Source: Pseudomonas sp. GD03944
GTDB lineage: Bacteria; Pseudomonadota; Gammaproteobacteria; Pseudomonadales; Pseudomonadaceae
Assembly: GCF_029839275.1 (NCBI RefSeq)
Contig: NZ_JAOCAH010000001.1
Span: 558,001 to 622,000, forward strand
Direction: 5' to 3'
DNA length: 64,000 nucleotides
Made by a program: the position numbers and the translations under genes. This document shows, one piece after another, positions 42,208 through 51,127 of the stretch (position 1 is its first letter; each line of letters starts with the position of its first letter). The notes beneath the pieces are model-generated. The model ran no database searches and was not told where the DNA came from. It saw nothing but the letters and a program-made list of their open reading frames with translations.

Positions 42208-44652
42208 ATGCGCACCACCCTCCCCCGTACCGGCTACGCGCCGCTCGCCCAGGCGGTCAGCCCGCTTGCCCTGGCCATGCAGCTGACCTTCGCCGCGCTG
42301 CTCGGTGCCACCGTTGCCGGGCCCGCCCTGGCGCAGAACGCCGAGCAGGCCCAGCAGCGCTTCGACATCGAGGCCGGCCCGCTGGCCGAGGTGCTGAACC
42401 GCTTCGCGCAGCAGGCAGGCGTGGCCATCCTCTTCGAACCGCAGCGCATCGCCGGGCGCAACAGCCCCGGCCTGCACGGCGCCTACAGCGTGGACGGCGG
42501 ATTCGCCACGCTGTTGCAGGGCAGCGGCTTCGCGGCCACCCGCAGCAGCAATGGCTACGTGCTGTCGCCCTTGGGCACCAACGGCAGCCTGGAGCTGAGC
42601 GCCACCACCGTCAGCGGCATCCTCGACGAGCGCCCCACCACGCACGTCGCCGGCTACGTGGCCACGCGCAACCTGAGTGCTACCAAGACCGATACGCCGA
42701 TCATCGAGACACCGCAGTCGCTGTCCGTAGTCACCAGCGACGAAATCCGTGATCGCCAGGCGGAAACCCTGTCCCAGGCGCTGGCCCTGACCCCGGGTTT
42801 CACCAGCCAGCCGACCAGTTTCAACCGCACCTCCGACCGTTTCCGTATCCGCGGTTTCGATGTGGAATCGGGCACCGGCGGCTCGCTGCGCGACGGGCTG
42901 CGCCTGCAGAACAACTCCTACGATGGCGTTCAGGAACCCTACGGCCTGGAGCGCGCCGAAGTGATCCGCGGCGCGGCCTCGGTGCTGTATGGCCAACTGT
43001 CGCCGGGCGGGCTGGTCAACGCGGTGAGCAAGCGCCCCACCCGCACGCCCTACCGCGAAGTGAACCTGCAACTGGGCCAGGACGACCGCCGGCAGATTTC
43101 CCTGGACCTCAGCGGCCCGCTGGGTGACAGCGAGACCCTGAGCTACCGCCTGACCCTGCTCAACCGCGACAGCTCGACCCCGCAGGACCACATCGACAAT
43201 GACAAGCTGTACATCGCCCCGGCCCTCACCTGGCGGCCGAACGACGACACCTCGCTGACCCTGTTGTCGTTCTACCAGAAGACCAAGACCGGCTTCTCCG
43301 CGCCGCTGGCCTACCAACTCGTGGACGGCGTCGGCGACGGCCCGTTCACCATCGGCCGCAACGATTTCATCGGCGAGCCGGACTACGACAAGATGGACGG
43401 CGAGATGTCGGCCGTGGGCTATGAGTTCGAGCACCGCTTCGATGAGCAGACGCGCATCGCCCACAAACTGCGCTACTACGAGTCCGAGGTGGAGTGGGAT
43501 TACCTGCAGATCAACACCGGCGGCACCAATATCCGGGATGCGCAGAACACCGGCCTGCTGCGCCGCCAGTACAGTGACCGCACCGAACGCTCGCGTGGCA
43601 TCGCCAGCGACACCAACATCGAGTCCACCTGGCAGTTCGATGACTGGCGCCATGTGCTGCTGATCGGCTTCGACGGCTACGACACCTCCTACGACTCGCA
43701 CAACTTCCGCGGTACTGCGCCGACCCTCGACCTGAGTCGCTACAACTACGGCCAGCCGGTGGTGGTGGACAAGCGCCAGGCCGTTGACCGCGGTTCGCAG
43801 ATCGACACCCTGCAGAAAGGCGTGTACCTGCAGGACCAGATCACCTTCGATGAGCGCTGGATCGCCGTGCTCGGCGTGCGCCATGACTGGGCCAGCCAGG
43901 ACATGCAGGCCCACCGCGGCGGCGCCCCTTCCAGCGCCGATAACGAGGCCACCACCTGGCGCGCCGGCCTGGTCTACAAGGCGGACAATGGCCTGGCGCC
44001 GTACCTCAGCTACAGCGAGTCGTTCTTCCCGGTGTCGGTGGCGGACGCACCCGGCCAGACCTTCGCACCGACCGAGGGCAAGCAGTATGAAGTGGGGGTG
44101 CGCTACCAGCCCGACGGCAGCAACCTGCTGCTCAGCGCGGCGGTGTACGAGCTGACCCAGCGCGACGTGCTCAAGCTGAACCAGTTGACCAACACTTACA
44201 GCCAGACCGGCGAAGTGCGCTCCCGTGGCCTGGAACTGGAAGCCAAGGCCGACGTCACCGCCAACACCAGCCTGATCGCCTCCTACGCCTACGTCGATGC
44301 GCGGATCACCGACAGCGTCATCGTCACCGAAGTCGGCCAGCGCAGCGAAGACACGCCCTACCACCAGGCCGCCCTGTGGGCCGACTACCGCTTCACCGAC
44401 TTCGGCCTGCCGAACCTGCGCATCGGCGGCGGCGCCCGCTACAAGGGCAGCACCCAGGCCTCGGGCATCGATTCGGGCCTGCCGCCCTATACGCTGTTCG
44501 ACGCCATGGCCAGCTACAGCATCGACGACAGCTGGGAGGTGACGGTGAACGCGACCAACCTGGCCAACAAGGAATACACCTACTGCGAGTTCGCCATCTG
44601 CCGCTACGGTGACGAGCGCCAGGTCGTCAGTTCCGTGAGCTACCGCTGGTAG
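42208..44652 (+). CDS. TonB-dependent siderophore receptor with signalling domain
   Basis: 814 residues: long signal peptide (cleaved near ALA-Q at about 42), a secretin/TonB short N-terminal signalling domain (FDIEAGPLAEVLNRFAQQAGVAILFEP), a plug (TDTPIIETPQSLSVVTSDEI, AEVIRGAASVLYGQLSPGGLVN) and the C-terminal beta-barrel ending in SVSYRW. It imports a ferric siderophore and relays occupancy to FecR. The ligand is not deducible. Resembles FoxA/FiuA-like receptors. Confidence 0.92.
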   Translation: MRTTLPRTGYAPLAQAVSPLALAMQLTFAALLGATVAGPALAQNAEQAQQRFDIEAGPLAEVLNRFAQQAGVAILFEPQRIAGRNSPGLHGAYSVDGGFATLLQGSGFAATRSSNGYVLSPLGTNGSLELSATTVSGILDERPTTHVAGYVATRNLSATKTDTPIIETPQSLSVVTSDEIRDRQAETLSQALALTPGFTSQPTSFNRTSDRFRIRGFDVESGTGGSLRDGLRLQNNSYDGVQEPYGLERAEVIRGAASVLYGQLSPGGLVNAVSKRPTRTPYREVNLQLGQDDRRQISLDLSGPLGDSETLSYRLTLLNRDSSTPQDHIDNDKLYIAPALTWRPNDDTSLTLLSFYQKTKTGFSAPLAYQLVDGVGDGPFTIGRNDFIGEPDYDKMDGEMSAVGYEFEHRFDEQTRIAHKLRYYESEVEWDYLQINTGGTNIRDAQNTGLLRRQYSDRTERSRGIASDTNIESTWQFDDWRHVLLIGFDGYDTSYDSHNFRGTAPTLDLSRYNYGQPVVVDKRQAVDRGSQIDTLQKGVYLQDQITFDERWIAVLGVRHDWASQDMQAHRGGAPSSADNEATTWRAGLVYKADNGLAPYLSYSESFFPVSVADAPGQTFAPTEGKQYEVGVRYQPDGSNLLLSAAVYELTQRDVLKLNQLTNTYSQTGEVRSRGLELEAKADVTANTSLIASYAYVDARITDSVIVTEVGQRSEDTPYHQAALWADYRFTDFGLPNLRIGGGARYKGSTQASGIDSGLPPYTLFDAMASYSIDDSWEVTVNATNLANKEYTYCEFAICRYGDERQVVSSVSYRW

Positions 44653-44690
44653 GTGCAATGCCGGCCGTCCGCATCATGCGGCCAAGGCAC

Positions 44691-45497
44691 TCAGTCGACC
44701 CGGGCCAGCGCCTGGTCCAGCTCGCCACTGAGGAAACGCTGGACATAGTGCGAGGCCGGCTCGGCACGCAGCACTGCCGGGCTGGACCATTGTTCCAGGC
44801 GGCCCTCGCGCATCACCCCGATCTGGTCGGCCATGGCGAACGCCTCGTCCTGGTTGTGGGTGACGATGATTGCCGTGTGGTTGGTGGCCTTGATGATGTC
44901 ACGCACCTCGCCAGCCAGGCGTTCCCGGGTGTTCACATCGAGGTTGGAGAACGGCTCGTCCAGCAGCAGGATTTCCGGCGCGGGTGCCAGCGCGCGCGCC
45001 AGGGCCACGCGCTGCTGCTGGCCGCCGGACAGCTCGTGCGGGTAGCGGCTGCCGACATCCGGCAGGCGCACGGCATCGAGCATGTCTTGCACCCGCTGCC
45101 GGCGCGCCTCCTTCGACACCCCACGCACGCCGAAGCCGACGTTTTCGCTGACCGTCAGGTGCGGGAAAAGCGCGTAGTCCTGAAACATCATGCCGATTCG
45201 CCGATCCTCGGGCGCCACGTGACGAGCCGAGGAAGACAGGAGCCGACCGTCCAGGCAAAGCGAACCGGCGAGTACCGGCTCGAAGCCGGCGATGGCCCGG
45301 AGAACGGTCGACTTGCCGCAACCGGAAGGTCCGAGCAGGCAACCGACCTGCCCCCGCTCCAGCGACAGGGAGAAATCGTGGATCACGTCCACCATCCCGC
45401 GCGGCGTGTCATAGGCGACCCGAAGGTGCGACAGCGCCAGGTAGGCCTGGGAAACGGAGGCCTCGTCGGGCGCCTGGGGGTGTCGATCTGAAGGCAT
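44691..45497 (-). CDS. fbpC: Ferric iron ABC transporter ATP-binding protein
   Basis: 268 residues with Walker A GPSGCGKST, Q-loop (FQDYALFPHL), signature LSGGQQQRVALARAL, Walker B LLLDEPFSNLD and His-switch VTHNQDEA. Closest to Fe3+ importer ATPases (FbpC). It starts 3 bases after the permease stop. With the permease and binding-protein genes it forms fbpA-fbpB-fbpC. Confidence 0.87.
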   Translation of the reverse strand: MPSDRHPQAPDEASVSQAYLALSHLRVAYDTPRGMVDVIHDFSLSLERGQVGCLLGPSGCGKSTVLRAIAGFEPVLAGSLCLDGRLLSSSARHVAPEDRRIGMMFQDYALFPHLTVSENVGFGVRGVSKEARRQRVQDMLDAVRLPDVGSRYPHELSGGQQQRVALARALAPAPEILLLDEPFSNLDVNTRERLAGEVRDIIKATNHTAIIVTHNQDEAFAMADQIGVMREGRLEQWSSPAVLRAEPASHYVQRFLSGELDQALARVD

Positions 45498-45500
45498 GGG

Positions 45501-47159
45501 TCAGTGTCCGAAAGAAAGTTTGGTTCGCGCCAGCAGCACCACGGGCAGCAGCCCGGCCAGCACGATGGCGATGGCGGCAATGGCGCCTTCCTCGTAGGTG
45601 CCCCGCGATGCCTCGGCGTACAGCCGCGTGGCCAGCGTATCGAAATCGAGCGGCCGCAACAGCAGGGTGGCCGACAGCTCCTTCATGGCGTCGACGAACA
45701 CCAGCAGCGCGCTGGCGGCCAGCGCGGGGCGGATCAGTGGCAGGTGCACGCGCCGCAGCGTCCCGCCCGGCCGCTCGCCCAGGGTCCGCGCCGCGTGCTC
45801 GATGGACGCCGGCACCCGGGTCAGACCGGCCTCCACGGCACCGATAGGAATGGCCAGGAAACGGATGCAGTAGGCGATCACCAGCAGGCCGATGGAGCCC
45901 ATCAGGAACAGCTTCTGGGTTCCCAGCAGCCCGCCGATGGCATTTTCGATAAGCATCACCGGGGTCATCAGGCCGATCGCCAGAACGGTGCCGGGGATCG
46001 CATACCCCAGGCTGCCGACACGGGCCAGCCCACGGGCCGGCTGGCGCCAGGCACTTTCGCGCAGGGTTCTGCCGGCCCAGGCGATCATCAGACCGGCGCA
46101 TACCGTAATCACGGTCGCAATGGAGGCCACCAGCAGCGTGTTGTAGAGGCTGCGGATCAGCGCATCGGACACGCCCGCGACCCGGTTCAGTCGTTCCCAG
46201 GCCTCCACGGCCAGATAGGCGGCCGGCACCAGGAAACCGATCAGCACCGGGATGAAGCCGAGCGAAAAGGCGAAGGCCGCCGCCGGCCCGTGCAGGGTAC
46301 GGGGCCGCATCGGCTGCATCTTCTGGGTGTTGGAAAAGCGCTGGCGCTCGCGGCCCTTGCGCTCCATGAGGATCAGGCCCACTACCACCACCAGCATGGT
46401 CAGGGCAATCTGCGCGGCGGCGGCCAGGTCGGAGCGCGCGGTCCAGGCGGTGTACACCGACACGGTGAGGGTCTTTACCCCGAGAAAGCTGGAAGCGCCG
46501 ATGTCGTTCAGGGTTTCGAGCAGGGCCAGGCTCAGCCCCACCGCCCAGGCCGGTCGCGCCAGGGGCAGCACGATGCGCCGGAACACCTCGCGGCGCTTGG
46601 CGCCCAGGGTTCGCGCGGCCTCGATCAGGTTGGCGGCCTGGGTGAGGAACATCGCGCGCATGGTCAGGTAGACGTAGGGGTACAGGACAAAGCCCAGGAT
46701 CAGGATCGCGCCGAGCATGTTGCGCACATCGGGCAGGCGGAACTCACGCGGGCTGCTGTAGCCCAGCAGTTCGCGCAGGGTCGATTGCACCGGGCCGATG
46801 GGATGCAGGATGTCCAGGTAGGCGTAGGCCATGATGTAGGTCGGCACGGCCAGCGGCAGCAGCAGCGCCCAACCGAGCAGGGCCTTGCCGGGAAAGTCGT
46901 AGGCGGTCAGCAGCCAGGCGCTGCCGACGCCCAGCAGCGTCACCACCACCCCGACCCCGGCCAGCAGGATCAGCGTGTCGCGCAGGGCAACGGGAATCAC
47001 GTTGTTCAGCAGGTGCTGCCAATGGGCGACATCGCCGGCAAGGGCATGCCAGAGCAGCGCGGCGATCGGCGCGACGACCATGGCGGCCACCAGCAGCGCA
47101 CCGCTGGGAGCCCACAGGCCGCGTACCGCGCGGGAAAATCGAAGGGTGTAGAGGTTCAT
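45501..47159 (-). CDS. fbpB: Ferric iron ABC transporter permease (fused two-domain)
   Basis: 552 residues with about 12 membrane helices in two halves, each with an EAA loop for the ATPase (first near IEAARTLGAKRREVFRRIVLPLA, second near IEHAARTLGERPGGTLRRVHLPLI). This is the fused-permease form typical of the FbpB/SfuB group. Located between the binding protein and ATPase genes. A hairpin precedes it. Confidence 0.9.
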   Translation of the reverse strand: MNLYTLRFSRAVRGLWAPSGALLVAAMVVAPIAALLWHALAGDVAHWQHLLNNVIPVALRDTLILLAGVGVVVTLLGVGSAWLLTAYDFPGKALLGWALLLPLAVPTYIMAYAYLDILHPIGPVQSTLRELLGYSSPREFRLPDVRNMLGAILILGFVLYPYVYLTMRAMFLTQAANLIEAARTLGAKRREVFRRIVLPLARPAWAVGLSLALLETLNDIGASSFLGVKTLTVSVYTAWTARSDLAAAAQIALTMLVVVVGLILMERKGRERQRFSNTQKMQPMRPRTLHGPAAAFAFSLGFIPVLIGFLVPAAYLAVEAWERLNRVAGVSDALIRSLYNTLLVASIATVITVCAGLMIAWAGRTLRESAWRQPARGLARVGSLGYAIPGTVLAIGLMTPVMLIENAIGGLLGTQKLFLMGSIGLLVIAYCIRFLAIPIGAVEAGLTRVPASIEHAARTLGERPGGTLRRVHLPLIRPALAASALLVFVDAMKELSATLLLRPLDFDTLATRLYAEASRGTYEEGAIAAIAIVLAGLLPVVLLARTKLSFGH

Positions 47160-47226
47160 CGGTTACGACGGCATGGCAAGCGAGCCTCGAGACCGGCACG
47201 GCCGACTCGGTGATCGTGAATGGCGA

Positions 47227-47267
47227 AACGCCCAGCCCTGGCCGACAGGCGACCGGAGCCGGGCGTT
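47227..47267 (-). terminator. Hairpin between fbpA and fbpB, candidate attenuator
   Basis: AACGCCC (47227-47233) pairs with GGGCGTT (47261-47267) around a GC-rich loop; further pairs are possible. No T-run. Placed in the 121-base gap between the binding protein and permease genes, it could protect the fbpA 3' end, making fbpA more abundant, as usual for binding proteins. Confidence 0.5.
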
Positions 47268-47280
47268 CCGGACGGTGGCG

Positions 47281-48324
47281 TCAGTTGTCGAAACCGACCT
47301 TGTCCACCAGCTCGCTGGCCTGTTTGCGGTGCTTGGCCACCTCCGCCACGTTCAGCGTGTCCGCCTTCAGCGGACCGAGTTCGGCGATGACCGGGTCGAC
47401 CGCCACGCCTTCGCGCACTGGGTACTCGTAGTTGGCGTTGGCGTAGAGCTTCTGGGCATCAGCAGAGACCAGGTATTCCAGGAAGGCGACCGCGTTATCA
47501 CGGTTCGGCGCGTTCTTGGCGACCGAGGCGCCGCTGATGTTCACGTGGGTGCCGCCATCGGTGGCGCTGGCGAAGGTCGGACGGATGACCTTGATCGCGT
47601 CACCCCAGGAACGGTCTTCGGTCCCCGGCTTGGCGTTCTTCATGTGGCCCACGTAGTAGGCGTTGGCGATGCCGAGGTCGCAGATGCCGCCGAGGATGTC
47701 CCGGGCCACGTTGCGGTCGCCGCCAGCCGCCGGGCGCGCCAGGTTCTGCTTGACGCCTTCGAGCCAGGTTTGCGTGGCCTCGACGCCATCGTGGGCGATC
47801 TTGGCGGCGATCAGCGCGGTGTTGTACGGGTGCTGGCCCGAACGGATGCAGACCTTGCCCTTCCACTTCGGATCGGCCAGTTCCTCATAGGTGAACGAGG
47901 TGATCGGCAGGTCCTTGTCCGCGTACAGCACGCGGTCGCGCATCGACAGGCTGAACCACTGGCCATCGGCACCGCGCAGGTTGGCCGGGATGACCTGCTC
48001 CAGGGTCTCAGACTTGACCGGTTGGGTGACGCCACCCTCGACCAGGTCCATCAGGTTGCCGATATCGACGGTCATCAGCACGTCGGCCGGGGAACGATCC
48101 CCCTCTGCCTTGACCCGCTCCAGCAGGCCTTCCGCGACAAAGATGGTCTTGACCTGTACGCCGCTCGACTGGGTGTAGGCATCCAGCAGCGGTTGGATCA
48201 GCGCCGGCTCGCGGGTGGTGTAGAGGTTGAGCTCTTTCGCATAGGCACTCCCGGTAGCGCCGACCGCGGCGGTGACCGCCAGGGCAGTGGCTGCCAGTTG
48301 AAGCCCCAGAAACTTCTTGGACAT
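47281..48324 (-). CDS. fbpA: Ferric iron-binding periplasmic protein
   Basis: 347 residues with a signal peptide (cleaved after AYA, residue 29) and the class of iron-binding proteins: ELNLYTTREPALIQPLLDAYTQSSG, SADVLMTVDIGNL-like segment, iron ligand tyrosines in NAYYVGHM, and a C-terminal VSADAQKLYANANYEYPVREGV. Matches FbpA/HitA/FutA. It delivers Fe3+ to the fused permease; together with the siderophore receptor it makes this an iron-acquisition region. Confidence 0.93.
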   Translation of the reverse strand: MSKKFLGLQLAATALAVTAAVGATGSAYAKELNLYTTREPALIQPLLDAYTQSSGVQVKTIFVAEGLLERVKAEGDRSPADVLMTVDIGNLMDLVEGGVTQPVKSETLEQVIPANLRGADGQWFSLSMRDRVLYADKDLPITSFTYEELADPKWKGKVCIRSGQHPYNTALIAAKIAHDGVEATQTWLEGVKQNLARPAAGGDRNVARDILGGICDLGIANAYYVGHMKNAKPGTEDRSWGDAIKVIRPTFASATDGGTHVNISGASVAKNAPNRDNAVAFLEYLVSADAQKLYANANYEYPVREGVAVDPVIAELGPLKADTLNVAEVAKHRKQASELVDKVGFDN

Positions 48325-48682
48325 GTTCTTCTCCTTGTTGAGTCAGTCAGAAACGATCAGCGTCGGCTTGGCAGCGCCAGTCCCTCGGCCCGTCATCACG
48401 CGCGAACCCGCCTTTGTAGAGGCGTGGAGCGGCAGACAGGCGAAGGGTCGAAATACATCCGTGAACAGCAAATTATAGGCATTCTCGATTGGCCCCGATT
48501 CGGCGAATTTGTGTCAAATCATCAAGCCGAACGGCACGCCCCTTCTGCCTTGGAATGGAGAACCGGCCACCGGCCCGCTTTCTGGCAAGACCGGGGGTCG
48601 GCGAGGACGCACGCCGCAAGACTTCCCGCTGAAAACCCGGATAATGGCGACCACTTCGTTCTGCTCGTTCTGGTAACCCCGC
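48325..48682. promoter_or_regulatory. Divergent promoter region between fbpA and osmC-ycaO
   Basis: No gene. A relatively AT-rich patch (about 48460-48500, GCAAATTATAGGCATTCTCG) could be a Fur-type site or promoter for fbpA. The similarity to a Fur consensus is partial. Confidence 0.35.
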
Positions 48683-50881
48683 ATGGAAATCAAGGTCAAT
48701 TTTCTCGACAACCTCCGACTCGAAGCCAAGTTCGACGACTTCAAGGTGATTGCCGACCAGCCCATCCGCTACAAGGGCGATGGCTCGGCACCCGGTCCGT
48801 TCGATTACTTCCTGGCTTCGTCGGCGCTGTGCGCGGCCTATTTCGTGAAGCTGTATTGCCAGACCCGCGACATCCCCACCGAAAACATCCGCCTGTCGCA
48901 GAACAACATTGTCGACCCGGAGAACCGCTACGCGCAGATCTTCAAGATCCAGGTCGAGCTGCCGGCCGATATTTCCGAGAAGGATCGCCAGGGCATCCTG
49001 CGCTCCATCGACCGCTGCACCGTGAAGAAGGTGGTGCAGCAAGGGCCGGAGTTCATCATCGAGGAAGTGGACAACCTCGACGCCGATGCCCAGGCGCTGC
49101 TGATGCCGGTGACCGATACCACGACCTACATCCCGGGCAAGGACCTGCCGCTGGAGCAGACCATCGCCAACATGTCGGGCATCCTTGCCGACCTGGGCAT
49201 GAAGATCGAGATCGCCTCGTGGCGCAATATCGTGCCCAACGTCTGGTCGCTGCATATCCGTGATGCGCAGTCACCGATGTGCTTCACCAACGGCAAGGGC
49301 TCGACCAAGGAAAGCGCCCTGGCCTCGGCCCTGGGCGAGTTCATCGAGCGGCTGAACTGCAACTTCTTCTACAACGACCAGTTCTGGGGCGAGGACATCG
49401 CCACTGCCGAATTCGTCCACTACCCGAACGAACGCTGGTTCAAGCCGGGCCCGAAGGATGCGCTGCCCGAGGAAATCCTCGACGAGCACTGCCTGGCCAT
49501 CTACAACCCGGACGGCGAGCTGCGCGGTTCGCACCTGTACGACACCAACTCCGGTAACACCCTGCGCGGCATCTGCTCGCTGCCCTTCGTGCGCCAGTCC
49601 GACGGCGAGACGGTGTACTTCCCGTCCAACCTGATCGAAAACCTGTACCTGTCCAACGGCATGAGCGCCGGCAACACCCTGGCCGAAGCCCAGGTGCAGT
49701 GCCTGTCCGAAATCTTCGAGCGCGCGGTGAAACGTGAAATCCTCGAAGGCGAACTGTGCCTGCCGGATGTACCGCAAGAGGTGCTGGCCAAGTACCCGGG
49801 CATCATCGCCGGCATCCAGGGCCTGGAAGAACAAGGCTTCCCGGTGCTGGTGAAAGATGCCTCCCTGGGCGGCGAATTCCCGGTGATGTGCGTGACCCTG
49901 ATGAACCCGCGCACTGGCGGCGTGTTCGCCTCCTTCGGCGCCCACCCGAGCCTGGAAGTGGCGCTGGAGCGCAGCCTCACCGAGCTGCTGCAGGGCCGCA
50001 GCTTCGAGGGGCTCAACGACCTGCCGCAGCCGACCTTCGACAGCCTGGCGCTGACCGAGCCGAACAACTTCGTCGAACACTTCATCGACTCCAGCGGCGT
50101 GGTGTCGTGGCGCTTCTTCGGTGCCACGCCTGACTTCGAATTCGTCGAGTGGGATTTCTCCGGCGAAGGCAGCGATTCCAACGAGCAGGAAGCCGCCACC
50201 CTGTTCGGAATCCTCGAAGACCTGGGCAAGGAGGTGTACGTGGCGACCTACGACGACCTCGGCGCCAACGCCTGCCGCATCCTGGTGCCGGGCTACTCGG
50301 AAATCTATCCGGTCGAGGACCTGGTCTGGGACAACACCAACAAGGCGCTGCTGTTCCGCAAGGACATCCTCGAGCTGCACCGCCTTGGCGACCGCGAACT
50401 CAAATCGCTGCTGCGCAACCTCAACAACACCGAGGTCGATGACTACACCGACATCACCACGCTGATCGGCATCGAATTCGACGACAACACGGTGTGGGGC
50501 CAGCTGACCATTCTCGAGCTGAAGCTGCTGATCAACCTGGCGCTGAAGAAATACGACGACGCCAAGGAACTGGTCGAGGCCTTCCTGCAGTACAACGACA
50601 ACACCGTCGAGCGCGGCCTGTTCTACCAGGCCGTGAACGCGGTGCTGGAAATCCAGCTGGACGATGACCTGGAACTGGCCAACTACGAGCACAACCTGCG
50701 GCGCATGTTCGGCAGCGAGCGGATGGACGCGGTGATCGGCACAGTGGATGGCAGCGTGCGCTTCCATGGCCTGACACCCACCAGCCTGGCGCTGGAAGGC
50801 CTCGACCGGCACCAGCGCCTGGTCGACAGCTACAAGAAGCTGCACGCGGCACGGGCCCGGGCGGCCGGTCTGGCGGGCTGA
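48683..50881 (+). CDS. ycaO: OsmC-YcaO fusion protein
   Basis: 732 residues. N-terminal OsmC-like domain (1-135, IKVNFLDNLRLEAKFDDFKVIADQP, DYFLASSALCAAYFVKLYC with two Cys typical of OsmC), then a YcaO core (145-560; GKGSTKESALASALGEFIERL, EAQVQCLSEIFERAVKREI, GAHPSLEVALERSLTELLQGR) and a tetratricopeptide-like tail. YcaO enzymes phosphorylate amide backbones using ATP; E. coli YcaO is linked to RimO-dependent methylthiolation of S12. No RiPP partner is nearby. Confidence 0.9.
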   Translation: MEIKVNFLDNLRLEAKFDDFKVIADQPIRYKGDGSAPGPFDYFLASSALCAAYFVKLYCQTRDIPTENIRLSQNNIVDPENRYAQIFKIQVELPADISEKDRQGILRSIDRCTVKKVVQQGPEFIIEEVDNLDADAQALLMPVTDTTTYIPGKDLPLEQTIANMSGILADLGMKIEIASWRNIVPNVWSLHIRDAQSPMCFTNGKGSTKESALASALGEFIERLNCNFFYNDQFWGEDIATAEFVHYPNERWFKPGPKDALPEEILDEHCLAIYNPDGELRGSHLYDTNSGNTLRGICSLPFVRQSDGETVYFPSNLIENLYLSNGMSAGNTLAEAQVQCLSEIFERAVKREILEGELCLPDVPQEVLAKYPGIIAGIQGLEEQGFPVLVKDASLGGEFPVMCVTLMNPRTGGVFASFGAHPSLEVALERSLTELLQGRSFEGLNDLPQPTFDSLALTEPNNFVEHFIDSSGVVSWRFFGATPDFEFVEWDFSGEGSDSNEQEAATLFGILEDLGKEVYVATYDDLGANACRILVPGYSEIYPVEDLVWDNTNKALLFRKDILELHRLGDRELKSLLRNLNNTEVDDYTDITTLIGIEFDDNTVWGQLTILELKLLINLALKKYDDAKELVEAFLQYNDNTVERGLFYQAVNAVLEIQLDDDLELANYEHNLRRMFGSERMDAVIGTVDGSVRFHGLTPTSLALEGLDRHQRLVDSYKKLHAARARAAGLAG

Positions 50882-50890
50882 CCGCACCCA

Positions 50891-50920
50891 CGAAAAAAGC
50901 ACCTTCGGGTGCTTTTTTCG
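50891..50920 (+). terminator. Terminator after ycaO
   Basis: CGAAAAAAGCACC, loop TTCG, GGTGCTTTTTTCG: a strong hairpin with a stable UUCG tetraloop and T-run. Confidence 0.92.
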
Positions 50921-50942
50921 TGTTGGCCGCCCTTGAAACACA

Positions 50943-50963
50943 AAGCCCGCACGAGGCGGGCTT
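50943..50963 (-). terminator. Hairpin downstream of tRNA-Thr
   Basis: AAGCCCGC, loop ACGAG, GCGGGCTT, followed on the minus strand by TTGTG. A likely terminator of the tRNA transcript. Confidence 0.65.
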
Positions 50964-50973
50964 GGTGAATGGC

Positions 50974-51049
50974 TGGTGCCGGAGATAGGAATCGAACCTA
51001 CGACCTTCGCGTTACGAGTGCGCTGCTCTACCGACTGAGCTACACCGGC
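50974..51049 (-). tRNA. tRNA-Thr(CGT)
   Basis: The minus strand reads GCCGGTGTAGCTCAG, D arm TCGGTAGAGC, anticodon loop CTCGTAA (anticodon CGU, Thr), T arm GGTTCGATTCC and CCGGCACCA with encoded CCA. All arms are recognisable; 76 bases. A U-U mismatch at 6-67 and an A-C mismatch at the base of the anticodon loop (31-39) are seen. The CCA end and the T-loop are standard. Confidence 0.92.
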
Positions 51050-51127
51050 GGGTGCGTGCATTATTGGATGACGCCGCGTCGCCGCTCAAGTGGTTTTTAC
51101 CGGGCCGTGCCCCGATGCCTCGGTGGA

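Noticed and set aside
44653..44690. Terminator between the TonB receptor and fbpC
   Set aside because: The 38 bases between the convergent stops contain only a short GGCCG/CGGCC pairing with no T-run; too weak to call.
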